Shown one piece after another: positions 42,403 to 50,486 of a stretch of 64,000 nt of DNA. The position numbers and the translations under genes were made by a program. Position 1 is the first letter of the stretch; every line of letters starts with the position of its first letter. This DNA is from Dehalococcoidia bacterium (GTDB lineage Bacteria > Chloroflexota > Dehalococcoidia > UBA2979). The stretch lies in contig JANQNP010000010.1 in the NCBI GenBank assembly GCA_028279505.1, positions 89,677-153,676 on the forward strand, read 5' to 3'. The notes under the pieces were generated by a model that was not told the DNA's origin, did no database searches, and saw nothing but the letters and a program-made list of their open reading frames with translations.

Positions 42403-43239
42403 ATGAAACCCGTCGCGGAATCCGCCTTCCCCTCCCCCCTACCAGGCGTCATCGACGCCCACGCCCACACCTACTCCCGAGAACTCGAGCAAGACCGCAC
42501 CGAGGTCCTATCCCGCGCCTGGTCCGCCGGCCTGGAGGCAATCATCGAGGTAGGCACCAACGCCCCCACCTCCCAACGCGCCCTCGACCTCTCGAGGCAA
42601 GACCCCCGCATCCACCCCGTCGTCGGCCTCCACCCCCACGACGCCCAACACCTCGACCCACAACGCGAAGACCTCGAGGCTCTGGCGGCAACCGGCGACT
42701 TCGTCGCCATCGGCGAGATCGGCCTCGACTTCTATCGCAACATCTCCCCACCAGACGCCCAGGACACCGCCTTCCGATGGCAACTCGACCTCGCGAGGCA
42801 GCACGACCTCCCCGTCGTCATCCACTCCCGCGACGCCGACGACGCCACCTTCGCCATCCTCGAGGACTGGGCCACCAGCGTCGGCCGCTACCTGGGACCG
42901 GACCGAGAGCTCGGCATGCTCCACTGCTTTGCCGGCGACGCCCAGCTCGCCGCCCGCTACCTCCAGCTCGGCTTCCTCATCTCCATCCCCGGCACCGTCA
43001 CCTACAAGAACAACACTCGAGGCCAGGACGTGGCGCGGTCACTGCCACTCGCCGGTATGCTCTTGGAGACGGACTGCCCGTACCTGACGCCCGTCCCGCA
43101 CCGCGGTCGGCGCAACGAACCGGCACTCGTCGTCGAAACCGCTCGCTTCGTCGCACAGCTTCGAGGTGAACCGGCCGAACAGGTCGCCCACGCCGCGGCC
43201 GACAACACGAGGAGACTGTTCGGCCTCGCCACCGACTGA
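42403..43239 (+). CDS. tatD: TatD-family metal-dependent deoxyribonuclease
   Basis: 278 residues from ATG 42403; an earlier ATG at 42202 lies in the repeat and is not used. Amidohydrolase-fold metal ligands are all present: H20 and H22 in VIDAHAHTYS, E105 in IGEIGLDFYRN, H141 in VVIHSRDAD, H174 in LHCFAGD and D224 in LETDCPYLTP. TatD is a 3'-5' exonuclease for damaged or fragmented DNA; Mg2+/Zn2+ dependent. The gene lies between the repeat and the prenyl synthase fusion. TACAAC ends 6 bases before the ATG and may be its -10. Confidence 0.93.
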   Translation: MKPVAESAFPSPLPGVIDAHAHTYSRELEQDRTEVLSRAWSAGLEAIIEVGTNAPTSQRALDLSRQDPRIHPVVGLHPHDAQHLDPQREDLEALAATGDFVAIGEIGLDFYRNISPPDAQDTAFRWQLDLARQHDLPVVIHSRDADDATFAILEDWATSVGRYLGPDRELGMLHCFAGDAQLAARYLQLGFLISIPGTVTYKNNTRGQDVARSLPLAGMLLETDCPYLTPVPHRGRRNEPALVVETARFVAQLRGEPAEQVAHAAADNTRRLFGLATD

Positions 43240-43277
43240 GGGCACGAAAGCCTCATCGAGGCGCGGACCCACCTAAA

Positions 43278-43292
43278 AGCCCCGAAGGGGCT
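43278..43292. other. Short hairpin before the prenyl synthase fusion gene
   Basis: AGCCCC-GAA-GGGGCT between tatD and the next start. On + no T-run follows; on minus TTTTAGG does. The same CCCCGAAGGGG core occurs in the dispersed repeat. Immediately after it GGGGGAG serves as Shine-Dalgarno for the ATG at 43306. Confidence 0.4.
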
Positions 43293-43305
43293 GGGGGAGC
43301 AAACG

Positions 43306-44619
43306 ATGGTCATGGCCACCAGCCGCGACATGGAACACGCTGTCGTCGGTGGCGTCTGCGCCGGCATCGCCAGCCGCTACGAATACCCCGTACCCGCCGT
43401 CCGCGCCGCCACCGTCGCCCTCTCCGTCGCCACCGCCGGCCTCGGCAGCCTCGCCTACCTCGCCCTCTGGAAGAAGCTGCCCGCGAGCGCATCTCCCGAG
43501 GCGGACACCACTATCGAAGACGACGGCATCGTCGAGCTGAGCGAACCCATCGAGGTCAACGCCCCGCTCGCGCCAACGACTTCGGAGCAACTGCGCGCCG
43601 GCGGCTCAGCCACCCCCATGCGCGCCGCGGCAGCGACGTCCGCCCCACCGTCGATCGAATCCCTCTACGGCCCGGTGGCAGCCGACCTCCCGCTCGTCCG
43701 AGAGCAGATCGGCGAAGTTGCCCGCGGCGTCGGCTTCGACTTCCTCGAACGCATGCTCGAACAGCAGCTCGCCAGCACCGGCAAGCTCATGCGCCCCGCC
43801 ATCTCGCTACTCGGCGGCAAGCTCGGCGACTACAACCTCGACCGCATCGTCCCGCTCGCCGCCAGCGTCGAGCTGCTCCACACCGCCACCCTCGTCCACG
43901 ACGACGTCATCGACGAGGCCGACCAGCGCCGAGGCAACGAAACCGCCAACTCCCTCTTCGGCAACTCCGCCAGCGTCATGCTCGGCGACTACATGTTCGC
44001 CAACAGCGCCGACCTCATCGCCCGCACCGACAACATCCAGGTCGTCAAGAACTTCGCCGCCACCCTCATGATGATCGTCCGCGGCGAGCTCAACCAGGAC
44101 GTCACCGTCTTCGAATACTCCGAGGACGTGCAGCGCTACCTCGACCGCATCATCGGCAAGACAGCCAGCCTCTTCGCCACCGCCGCCGAGAACGGCGCGC
44201 TCGTCTGCAACGCGCCCGCCGACCAGGTCGCCGCCATGCGCGAATACGGCCTAAAGCTCGGCATCGCCTTCCAGATCGTCGACGACGTCCTCGACTTCAC
44301 CGGCGACCCCGAAGTCATGGGCAAGCCCGCCGTCGGCTCCGACCTCCGAGGCGGCACCCTCACCCTCCCCGCCATCCTCTACATGCAGGCCGAACCCGAC
44401 GACAACCCCATCAAGCGCGCCTTCGACGGCCAGCGCCGCCACGCCAACCTCGACCGCGCCATCAACGACATCCTCGCCGGCCCCTACATCGAAGAGACCA
44501 TCGAAACGGCCCACCGCTTCGGCCGCGAAGCCCGCGCCGCCCTCGAGGCTCTCCCGCCCGGCGAGCCCCGAGACACCCTCGCCACCCTCGTCGACTACGT
44601 CCTCGACCGAGATTCGTAG
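43306..44619 (+). CDS. PspC-domain / polyprenyl diphosphate synthase fusion
   Basis: 437 residues, start fixed by GGGGGAG 7 bases upstream. Residues ~8-60 are a PspC domain with its own membrane helix: DMEHAVVGGVCAGIASRYEY then GLGSLAYLALWKKLP. A polar linker (60-115) follows. Residues ~118-437 are a trans-isoprenyl diphosphate synthase: GKLMRPAISLLGG, the first Asp motif DDVID at 199-203 with QRRGNETANSLFGN after it, and the second DDVLD at 326-330 with FTGDPEVMGKP. The enzyme condenses IPP with an allylic diphosphate to make long chains for quinones or cell-wall carriers. Fusion to PspC would tether it to the membrane and perhaps couple it to envelope stress. Residues in both Asp motifs are intact. 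Confidence 0.93.
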   Translation: MVMATSRDMEHAVVGGVCAGIASRYEYPVPAVRAATVALSVATAGLGSLAYLALWKKLPASASPEADTTIEDDGIVELSEPIEVNAPLAPTTSEQLRAGGSATPMRAAAATSAPPSIESLYGPVAADLPLVREQIGEVARGVGFDFLERMLEQQLASTGKLMRPAISLLGGKLGDYNLDRIVPLAASVELLHTATLVHDDVIDEADQRRGNETANSLFGNSASVMLGDYMFANSADLIARTDNIQVVKNFAATLMMIVRGELNQDVTVFEYSEDVQRYLDRIIGKTASLFATAAENGALVCNAPADQVAAMREYGLKLGIAFQIVDDVLDFTGDPEVMGKPAVGSDLRGGTLTLPAILYMQAEPDDNPIKRAFDGQRRHANLDRAINDILAGPYIEETIETAHRFGREARAALEALPPGEPRDTLATLVDYVLDRDS

Positions 44620-44698
44620 CGCCGATCGACCCTGCCCTTCGACCGAAAGGCGAAGCCCGACAGACTGGCCTTGCGCTGACGTGAGCCTATCAACTCGC

Positions 44699-44704
44699 TA
44701 GACT
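44699..44704 (+). promoter_or_regulatory. -10-like hexamer TAGACT before the KAP NTPase gene
   Basis: TAGACT, 34 bases before GTG 44739. The start codon has a GAGGAG Shine-Dalgarno 4 bases upstream (44729-44734), so this gene has a leader. Confidence 0.35.
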
Positions 44705-44738
44705 CCCCCTCGCTGGTCTCTGATCGGTGAGGAGTACC

Positions 44739-47700
44739 GTGTCCCCTACTGACATCAACGATACTGACATCAGCGATTCAACGGCGGCCGCGTGGGCGGT
44801 AGCGACAGATGAGTCACAGACCACCTCGCACGCTGTCGATCTGTTCGACCATTCCCGATATGCCACCGCGCTCAGGCGATACATCGATTCGTCGAAAACG
44901 GGCGCAACGGTAGGGCTCTTCGGAGCCTACGGAAGTGGCAAGTCATGGATCGTTCGCGAACTCTCGTCGATCCTTGCCAAAGAGCCAGACGCCTACACAG
45001 TCCTGTCCTACGACGCGTGGCGCTACTCAGAGGACGAACTCCGCAGGGATTTGCTCGTCTCGCTACGAGACCAAGTCGTGCGGGACTATGGGATCCTCGA
45101 AGATCGGTTCACGTGGAACGAAGATTCGTTCCACGTCGACACCGAGACGAAGGACGAAGGGCCCTCGGAGTTCTCCTGGGAGGCGTTCTGGAAGGCCGCA
45201 ACCGACGCCTCGATCCTCGGATTCATCTATCTCGCCTTAGGAGCCCTGACTGGGGTCATCGTTGCAGGGCTGTCAGCCGGATGGTCGTGGAGCAGCGTTC
45301 TAGCTGCGTTACCGGGTGCGGCAGTCACCGGTATCGTCTTCGCAACGGGCGTGTTCAGGCAGCTCACCGACGTCGACCGGCTCAGCGTGAAGAGCGTGAC
45401 GATTTCGGCCAGACGTCGAATCGAACTCGCCGAGGAGTTCTCCGAGTCCTTCTCTGAGATCGCCAGCGTGCGGCCAAAGGCGAGCACGATCGTCGTAGTT
45501 GACAACATCGACCGGTGCGAGCCGCGCGTTGCGTTACGCGTCCTCTCGATGATCAAGACGTTCCTCGAGCCGGCTTCCCCAAGGACCTTCTTCGTGGTGC
45601 CCTGCGACCCTGATGCGATCGAGCGACACTTGGCAGCAGAGATGAAGGCCGGCGGGGTCGAGGAAGATCAGGCAGGGCGCGATGCTAAGGAGTACCTCGG
45701 GAAGCTCTTTCCGAGCCGCCTTCGGGTGTTCGCTATATCCGAGTTCGAGCTACGCGCTGCGGCTAAGGCATCGCTAGCGGAGATCAGCTTGGGGCAATCC
45801 CTGAGCGACGAAGAGATGGCGAGTGTCTCGGCGATCGCTGCCGCAGCGAACCGCGACAACCCGCGCGCGGTCAAGCTGTTCATCAATGATGTCTCGATGT
45901 CCGCCCTCCTTCATTCGTCGGCTACAGGTGGCAATGCACAACACTTGTCAGCTGTCGACATCGCGAAACTCCTCGCTCTTCGGAACGAGGATGTCGGGGT
46001 CATGACAGCGGTGGAGAGAACTCCTTGGCTCCTCCGCGAAATCGAGACATCTCTCACGACAACGGGGGACTGGCCCGCGAGCGCGCCGATGCAACGACGC
46101 GAAGGAGCCGCACGACTCCTGGTCTCGCTCGCTTGGCATCAGGTGTCGGAGCGCTCGATTCGGGAGTTTTCTGGCCTCAGGTTGCCAGCTGTCGCAGCTG
46201 ATATCCCGAGCTACTTCGACTTGATCGTCTCTCTCGAAGACGGCGCCGTTTCGACTGCGAAGAGGCTCTTCGATGAGGCGGCCGAGGCCTCTCGCGATGC
46301 TTTCATCGACGTTGTTGTCGGGTCAGTTCGGTCAGCGGTGGGACCGTCGCAGGCTGCGCCACTGTCCGTTGCGATCGCATTGCTCTCGGAGCCAAGCCTC
46401 ACGAATTCGCAGCGCTCGTCGCTCGCACAGACCCTAGACCCGACAAACACAACCGCGGCGGCCCAGATCGGTGGCCCTGACGTCCTCGTAGGGGCAATCG
46501 AGCAGTCATCCGGCGTCCCCCGCTCCGTCCTTGTGACGTCATTCGTTCATTGGTTCGGTAGTGTCGCCGAGGCGCGTGCCGCTCTGCTCACTGCCGCCAT
46601 CCGAGTCCTCGGCGGCTTTCCCGACGAAGACCTCGCCGAGATCCGCGCGGCGATCACGTCCTCCATCGAGAAGGACCCGAGCCTTGAGGAAGTGCTTCGC
46701 CCATCCCCAATAGAACTGCGCGTCAAGCTTCTATCCGACGCCGCTCTGGATCGTCTGGTTAGTGACTACCAGCTCCCACAAGACGCCGCCGGGCAGGCGG
46801 ACGTCGCGGATCCCGTCGAACGTCTTGTAGCGCACGCCCCGCTCCTCGGCGATCGCCTTTCGACGATCGAGGCTGAGGGGTTTCGATACCTCTTCCCGAG
46901 ACGAGAGGCGGGCGTTCCGTTCGATAGCTCCGAAGCCTCAGTGTTGACGGCTACGTCCCGGATCGCTGCTGCAGCCGCAGGCGCGGACGGGCGGGCCGAT
47001 GTCCTAAGTGAGGTTATTGAGTCTCGTGCCACGTCGGAGCGGCATGGGGATCTTGCCGAGCTCCTGCGACTCCTGCCCCAACTTGAGCCCCTGCTCACCG
47101 GCAGCGCGCTTGACATCCTCGTCGAGCTCTTCCTCCGAGGCGCCCGCGACGAGTTAGAAGGCCCTGCCGCCGAGGCGTACACGGAAGTAGCTGCCGAACT
47201 CGACGGTTTCACAACCCACTCGAAGCGGAAGATTCTTGAGCTCGCTGGGAAGTCGTTGGTCGAACACGACCATGAATCACTCGCCCGTGTTGTCTACCAG
47301 CTAACGAAGGACTTGGATGATTGGGACGCGATCTCAGCTGCTGCCGAAGCAAGAGCCGAGAACGCCCCGGCGCGGTTGGGGCAGCTCATCGAACGATGGA
47401 GTCAATTCGGCGGGACAGAGTCCGACCTCACCGAGTTTGCCGCTGAGTCGATTGCTCCACTAATGAGGCACCTTCTGGACGAAGCTCAGTTTCAGGCGGC
47501 TGGGCGCGAGTTGTTCACGCTGTCGACGCTCTGGGGTGAATCCGAATGCAGTGCCGTTGCTGCGCAAGCGACCAAGCACCTGACTGCTGAAGGAGGGGCC
47601 GCAGACCTCGCAGCACGCCTGATCCGCGAAGTGGAGTCACGCGAGCGCTGTTCAGCCGTAGACCTGAGACCAGCTCGCGACGCGGCAGTGACTGCGATTA

Positions 47701-48161
47701 TCGACGGGACTACCGGACTCGATGCTCCAGATTCGCTGGCGGATCTCCAACTCGAAGCACTGGGCCAGCAAGCAGCCGGGCGGCTCATCGAAGTCCGAAC
47801 GCGGGTACAGGAGCGGCTCGAAGCGATCGAGCCCCTCGGTCGAGCCCTCCAGATCGCTGAGAGACTCTGCGAGGTCGTGCCATCGGATGCCGACACCTTC
47901 CTGAAGAGCATCGCCGAGTTCGCGCTTCAGTCCGAAGACGAGGAGGAATCGTCCGCCGCAGTTGCGACACTGCGGAGGCTGGCGCCCCTAGTCGGCGACG
48001 CGGCGATCCAGCGGAATGCGCAAACGCTCCGTGAGCTCGCGAAACGCTCGGACCTCGCCCCTCGGTACACCAGTTCCCTGCGGACGAACCAAGATCCGCT
48101 CAGCGATTCCGACTCCTCAACGGACGACGACAGAGAAGAACCTTCGCCGACTGACTCGTAG
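44739..48161 (+). CDS. KAP-family P-loop NTPase, large membrane protein
   Basis: 1140 residues from GTG 44739, preferred over GTG 44727 because GAGGAG lies 4 bases before it. Walker A GAYGSGKS at 62-69, preceded by LFDHSRYATALRRYI, and Walker B VVVDNIDRCEP near 252-262. Between them two membrane helices (about 158-178 and 187-206) are inserted, the defining feature of KAP NTPases (Kidins220/ARMS and PifA). After the NTPase core (~430) come about 700 residues of helical repeats and an acidic Ser/Asp tail (SDSDSSTDDDREE). Bacterial KAP proteins include phage-exclusion factors such as PifA, so defence is a candidate role; not shown. Codon use and base composition differ from the neighbours (no C excess), suggesting recent transfer. 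Confidence 0.78.
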   Translation: MSPTDINDTDISDSTAAAWAVATDESQTTSHAVDLFDHSRYATALRRYIDSSKTGATVGLFGAYGSGKSWIVRELSSILAKEPDAYTVLSYDAWRYSEDELRRDLLVSLRDQVVRDYGILEDRFTWNEDSFHVDTETKDEGPSEFSWEAFWKAATDASILGFIYLALGALTGVIVAGLSAGWSWSSVLAALPGAAVTGIVFATGVFRQLTDVDRLSVKSVTISARRRIELAEEFSESFSEIASVRPKASTIVVVDNIDRCEPRVALRVLSMIKTFLEPASPRTFFVVPCDPDAIERHLAAEMKAGGVEEDQAGRDAKEYLGKLFPSRLRVFAISEFELRAAAKASLAEISLGQSLSDEEMASVSAIAAAANRDNPRAVKLFINDVSMSALLHSSATGGNAQHLSAVDIAKLLALRNEDVGVMTAVERTPWLLREIETSLTTTGDWPASAPMQRREGAARLLVSLAWHQVSERSIREFSGLRLPAVAADIPSYFDLIVSLEDGAVSTAKRLFDEAAEASRDAFIDVVVGSVRSAVGPSQAAPLSVAIALLSEPSLTNSQRSSLAQTLDPTNTTAAAQIGGPDVLVGAIEQSSGVPRSVLVTSFVHWFGSVAEARAALLTAAIRVLGGFPDEDLAEIRAAITSSIEKDPSLEEVLRPSPIELRVKLLSDAALDRLVSDYQLPQDAAGQADVADPVERLVAHAPLLGDRLSTIEAEGFRYLFPRREAGVPFDSSEASVLTATSRIAAAAAGADGRADVLSEVIESRATSERHGDLAELLRLLPQLEPLLTGSALDILVELFLRGARDELEGPAAEAYTEVAAELDGFTTHSKRKILELAGKSLVEHDHESLARVVYQLTKDLDDWDAISAAAEARAENAPARLGQLIERWSQFGGTESDLTEFAAESIAPLMRHLLDEAQFQAAGRELFTLSTLWGESECSAVAAQATKHLTAEGGAADLAARLIREVESRERCSAVDLRPARDAAVTAIIDGTTGLDAPDSLADLQLEALGQQAAGRLIEVRTRVQERLEAIEPLGRALQIAERLCEVVPSDADTFLKSIAEFALQSEDEEESSAAVATLRRLAPLVGDAAIQRNAQTLRELAKRSDLAPRYTSSLRTNQDPLSDSDSSTDDDREEPSPTDS

Positions 48162-48253
48162 GCTGTGCTACGACTCGTTTCCCGATGGCGTGCGCCGACC
48201 CGAGTCATCCCCGCACAGATCCGTTTCACTCGACACTCCCTCGCCACGTCGGC

Positions 48254-48259
48254 TACCGT
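48254..48259 (+). promoter_or_regulatory. -10-like hexamer TACCGT, leaderless start of GMC1
   Basis: GC-TACCGT ending 6 bases before GTG 48266. Confidence 0.35.
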
Positions 48260-48265
48260 CCGCCA

Positions 48266-49891
48266 GTGCCAAACGAGCCCGTAGGCGTCCTGATCATCGG
48301 TGCCGGCGCGAGCGGCGGCGCCTTCGCCTGGAGCATCGCCGACGCCGGAATGTCCGTCCTCTGCCTCGAACAAGGGCCCTGGATGCGCCAGGCCGACTAC
48401 CCCACCAACAACCTCGACTGGGAATCCCGCGCCGCCACCCAGTTCTCCCCCAACCCCAACACCAGGCTCGCAGCTGGCGAGGGCGCAACGAGTCCCGACG
48501 CCGCCTACCCCGTCCACAACGACGGCACCCCCATCAAGCCCGTCATGTTCAACGCCGTCGGCGGCAGCACCATCCTCTGGGCCGCCCACTTCCCGAGGTT
48601 CACCCCCCGCGACTTCCGCGTCCGCACCGACGACGGCGTCGCCGACGACTGGCCCATCGACTACGAGACCCTCGAGCCCTTCTACGCGCTCAACGACCAG
48701 ATGATGGGCGTCTCCGGCCTCGCCGGTGACCCCGCCTATCCGAGGCACGAGCCACCGCTCCCGCCCCTCCCGCTCGGCGCCACCGGCAACACCCTCGCCC
48801 GCGGCTTCGAGCAGCTCGGCTGGCACTGGTGGCCCTCCGACAGCGCGATCATCTCGAGGGACTACAACGACCGCGAGGCCTGCATCAACCTCGGCCCGTG
48901 CACGAGCGGTTGCTCGCACGGCGCCAAGGCCAGCACCGACATCACCTACTGGCCCGTCGCCGAGCGCAAAGGCGTCGAGCTCCGCACCGGCTGCCGCGTT
49001 AAGGAGATCACCCTCAACGACGAAGGCATGGCCGACGGCGTCCTCTACTTCGATCAGGACGGCGTGCTCCAGGAGCAGAAGGCCGAAATCGTCGTGCTCG
49101 CCTCCAACGGCATCGGCACCCCTCGGCTGCTCCTCAACTCCGCCAACGAGCGCTACCCCGACGGCCTCGCCAACAGCAGCGGCCTCGTCGGCAAGAACCT
49201 CATGTTCCACCCCTACGCCATGATCCGCGGCATCTTCGACGAACCGCTCGAGGGCAAAGGCCCCCGCGGCTGCTCCATCTGGAGCCACGAGTTCTACGAA
49301 ACCGACCGCTCCCGCGGCTTCCTCCGCGGCTTCTCCTACGAAATGACCCGCGGCGGCGGCCCCGCCAGCGAAGCCCTCTTCGGCGCCGCGCGCGGTCACA
49401 TTCCGTGGGGCCCCGGCCACCACGAGGCCTGGGCCGACATCTACAACCACACCGCCGGCATGGTCGGCATCACCGAAGACCTCCCCGACGAGGCCAACAC
49501 CGTCACCCTCGACCCCGACCTCACCGACAGCGACGGCATCCCCGCCCCCAAAGTCACCTACGAGGTCAGCGACAACAGCCACCGCCAGCTCACCTACGCC
49601 GAAGAGCGTGGCCACGAAGTCCTCCGCGCCGCCGGCGCCACGGACACCTACTCCGAGCACCTCCTCGAGCAGGCCGGCTGGCACCTCATGGGCACCGCCC
49701 GCATGGGCACCGACCCCACCCGCTCCGTCGTCAACGAATGGGGCCGCTCCCACGACATCAAGAACCTCTTCATCATCGACGGCTCCATCTTCGTCACCTC
49801 CGCCGGCGTCAACCCCACCTCCACCATCCAGGCCCTAGCCCTCTACGTCGCCGACTCCATCAAACGCAACATCAGCACCCTCTTCGACTAG
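48266..49891 (+). CDS. GMC-family oxidoreductase, copy 1
   Basis: 541 residues from GTG 48266, chosen by alignment with copy 2, which starts at the same phrase (PNEPVGVLIIGAGASG); an ATG at 48185 would add 27 unrelated residues. FAD-binding GxGxxG at the N-terminus, the mid motif GTPRLLLNSA, the active-site region GWHLMGTARMGTDP (His) and INPTST-like GVNPTSTIQALALYVAD (Asn) near the end. Three Cys in CINLGPCTSGC could ligate an Fe-S cluster as in dehydrogenase-type GMC enzymes, or be structural. Such proteins oxidise sugars, alcohols or sterols. Sequence very close to copy 2. It has no small-subunit gene next to it. Confidence 0.9.
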   Translation: MPNEPVGVLIIGAGASGGAFAWSIADAGMSVLCLEQGPWMRQADYPTNNLDWESRAATQFSPNPNTRLAAGEGATSPDAAYPVHNDGTPIKPVMFNAVGGSTILWAAHFPRFTPRDFRVRTDDGVADDWPIDYETLEPFYALNDQMMGVSGLAGDPAYPRHEPPLPPLPLGATGNTLARGFEQLGWHWWPSDSAIISRDYNDREACINLGPCTSGCSHGAKASTDITYWPVAERKGVELRTGCRVKEITLNDEGMADGVLYFDQDGVLQEQKAEIVVLASNGIGTPRLLLNSANERYPDGLANSSGLVGKNLMFHPYAMIRGIFDEPLEGKGPRGCSIWSHEFYETDRSRGFLRGFSYEMTRGGGPASEALFGAARGHIPWGPGHHEAWADIYNHTAGMVGITEDLPDEANTVTLDPDLTDSDGIPAPKVTYEVSDNSHRQLTYAEERGHEVLRAAGATDTYSEHLLEQAGWHLMGTARMGTDPTRSVVNEWGRSHDIKNLFIIDGSIFVTSAGVNPTSTIQALALYVADSIKRNISTLFD

Positions 49892-49904
49892 CCCAGACGC
49901 CCGC

Positions 49905-50405
49905 ACCCCCTCCCGAATCCGGCCGCGAAGCGACAAATCACAGCCCCGAAGGGGCGAACTGCCCCGCTCCGAGCTCGGCCCCCGACGATCGAGACCGTCG
50001 CGTCACCCAGCCCATAGCTCCGCAGCCCCGTCCCCAACCCGCCGCGAAGCGGCAGAACAGAGCCCCGGGGAGGGGCAAGACCCCGCAGCCGGATCCCCCT
50101 CGATGGCCCCGCGCCCGGCGCGTCCGCGCGACGGTCCAGAAGCCAGCCCCACCGTCCTCCATCCCAACCCCCCGAGGACCGCCACTCCCGCCGCCACCGA
50201 GGCCAATCAACCTCCGAGGAAGATCCAGGCTTAGGTAGGGGTTGTAGGGGGCGACCACCCCTCGCGCGGTAGCGCGACCGAAGACAGAGCCCCCTCCCGG
50301 GCGCAGCCCCCTGCCGGGGGCCCGGGGGCAGCGCCCCCGTCCCTCGACCCCAGAAGCCCTCGCGCAGCACACCGCCAGCCGCCCACGCCGGACCCGGCGC
50401 GTACC
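49905..50405. repeat. Dispersed GC-rich intergenic repeat, copy B plus a partial unit
   Basis: Fills most of the 596-base gap between the two GMC genes. 50040-50405 aligns with 42040-42360; 49920-49975 is an extra partial unit with the same CGCGAAGCG...CACAGCCCCGAAGGGGCGA start. It contains a GGGGGC-rich inverted-repeat core (about 50280-50340) that copy A has in a shorter form. No protein-like frame. Confidence 0.75.
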
Positions 50406-50474
50406 CCTCCGAGGCGGAAGCGCCCGCCCGAGGCGCCTCGAACCTCCTCCTCGACACCCCCGACACCCGTCGGC

Positions 50475-50480
50475 TACGTT
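50475..50480 (+). promoter_or_regulatory. -10-like hexamer TACGTT, leaderless start of GMC2
   Basis: GC-TACGTT ending 6 bases before ATG 50487, the same spacing as in copy 1. Confidence 0.4.
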
Positions 50481-50486
50481 CCCTCG

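Noticed and set aside
41680..42470. Gly/Arg/Trp-rich frames on minus in the repeat before tatD
   Set aside because: They come from the GC-rich inverted repeats; the matching frames in copy B are not conserved as protein.
43278..43292. Hairpin read as terminator of tatD
   Set aside because: No T-run on the + strand; it lies directly before a Shine-Dalgarno.
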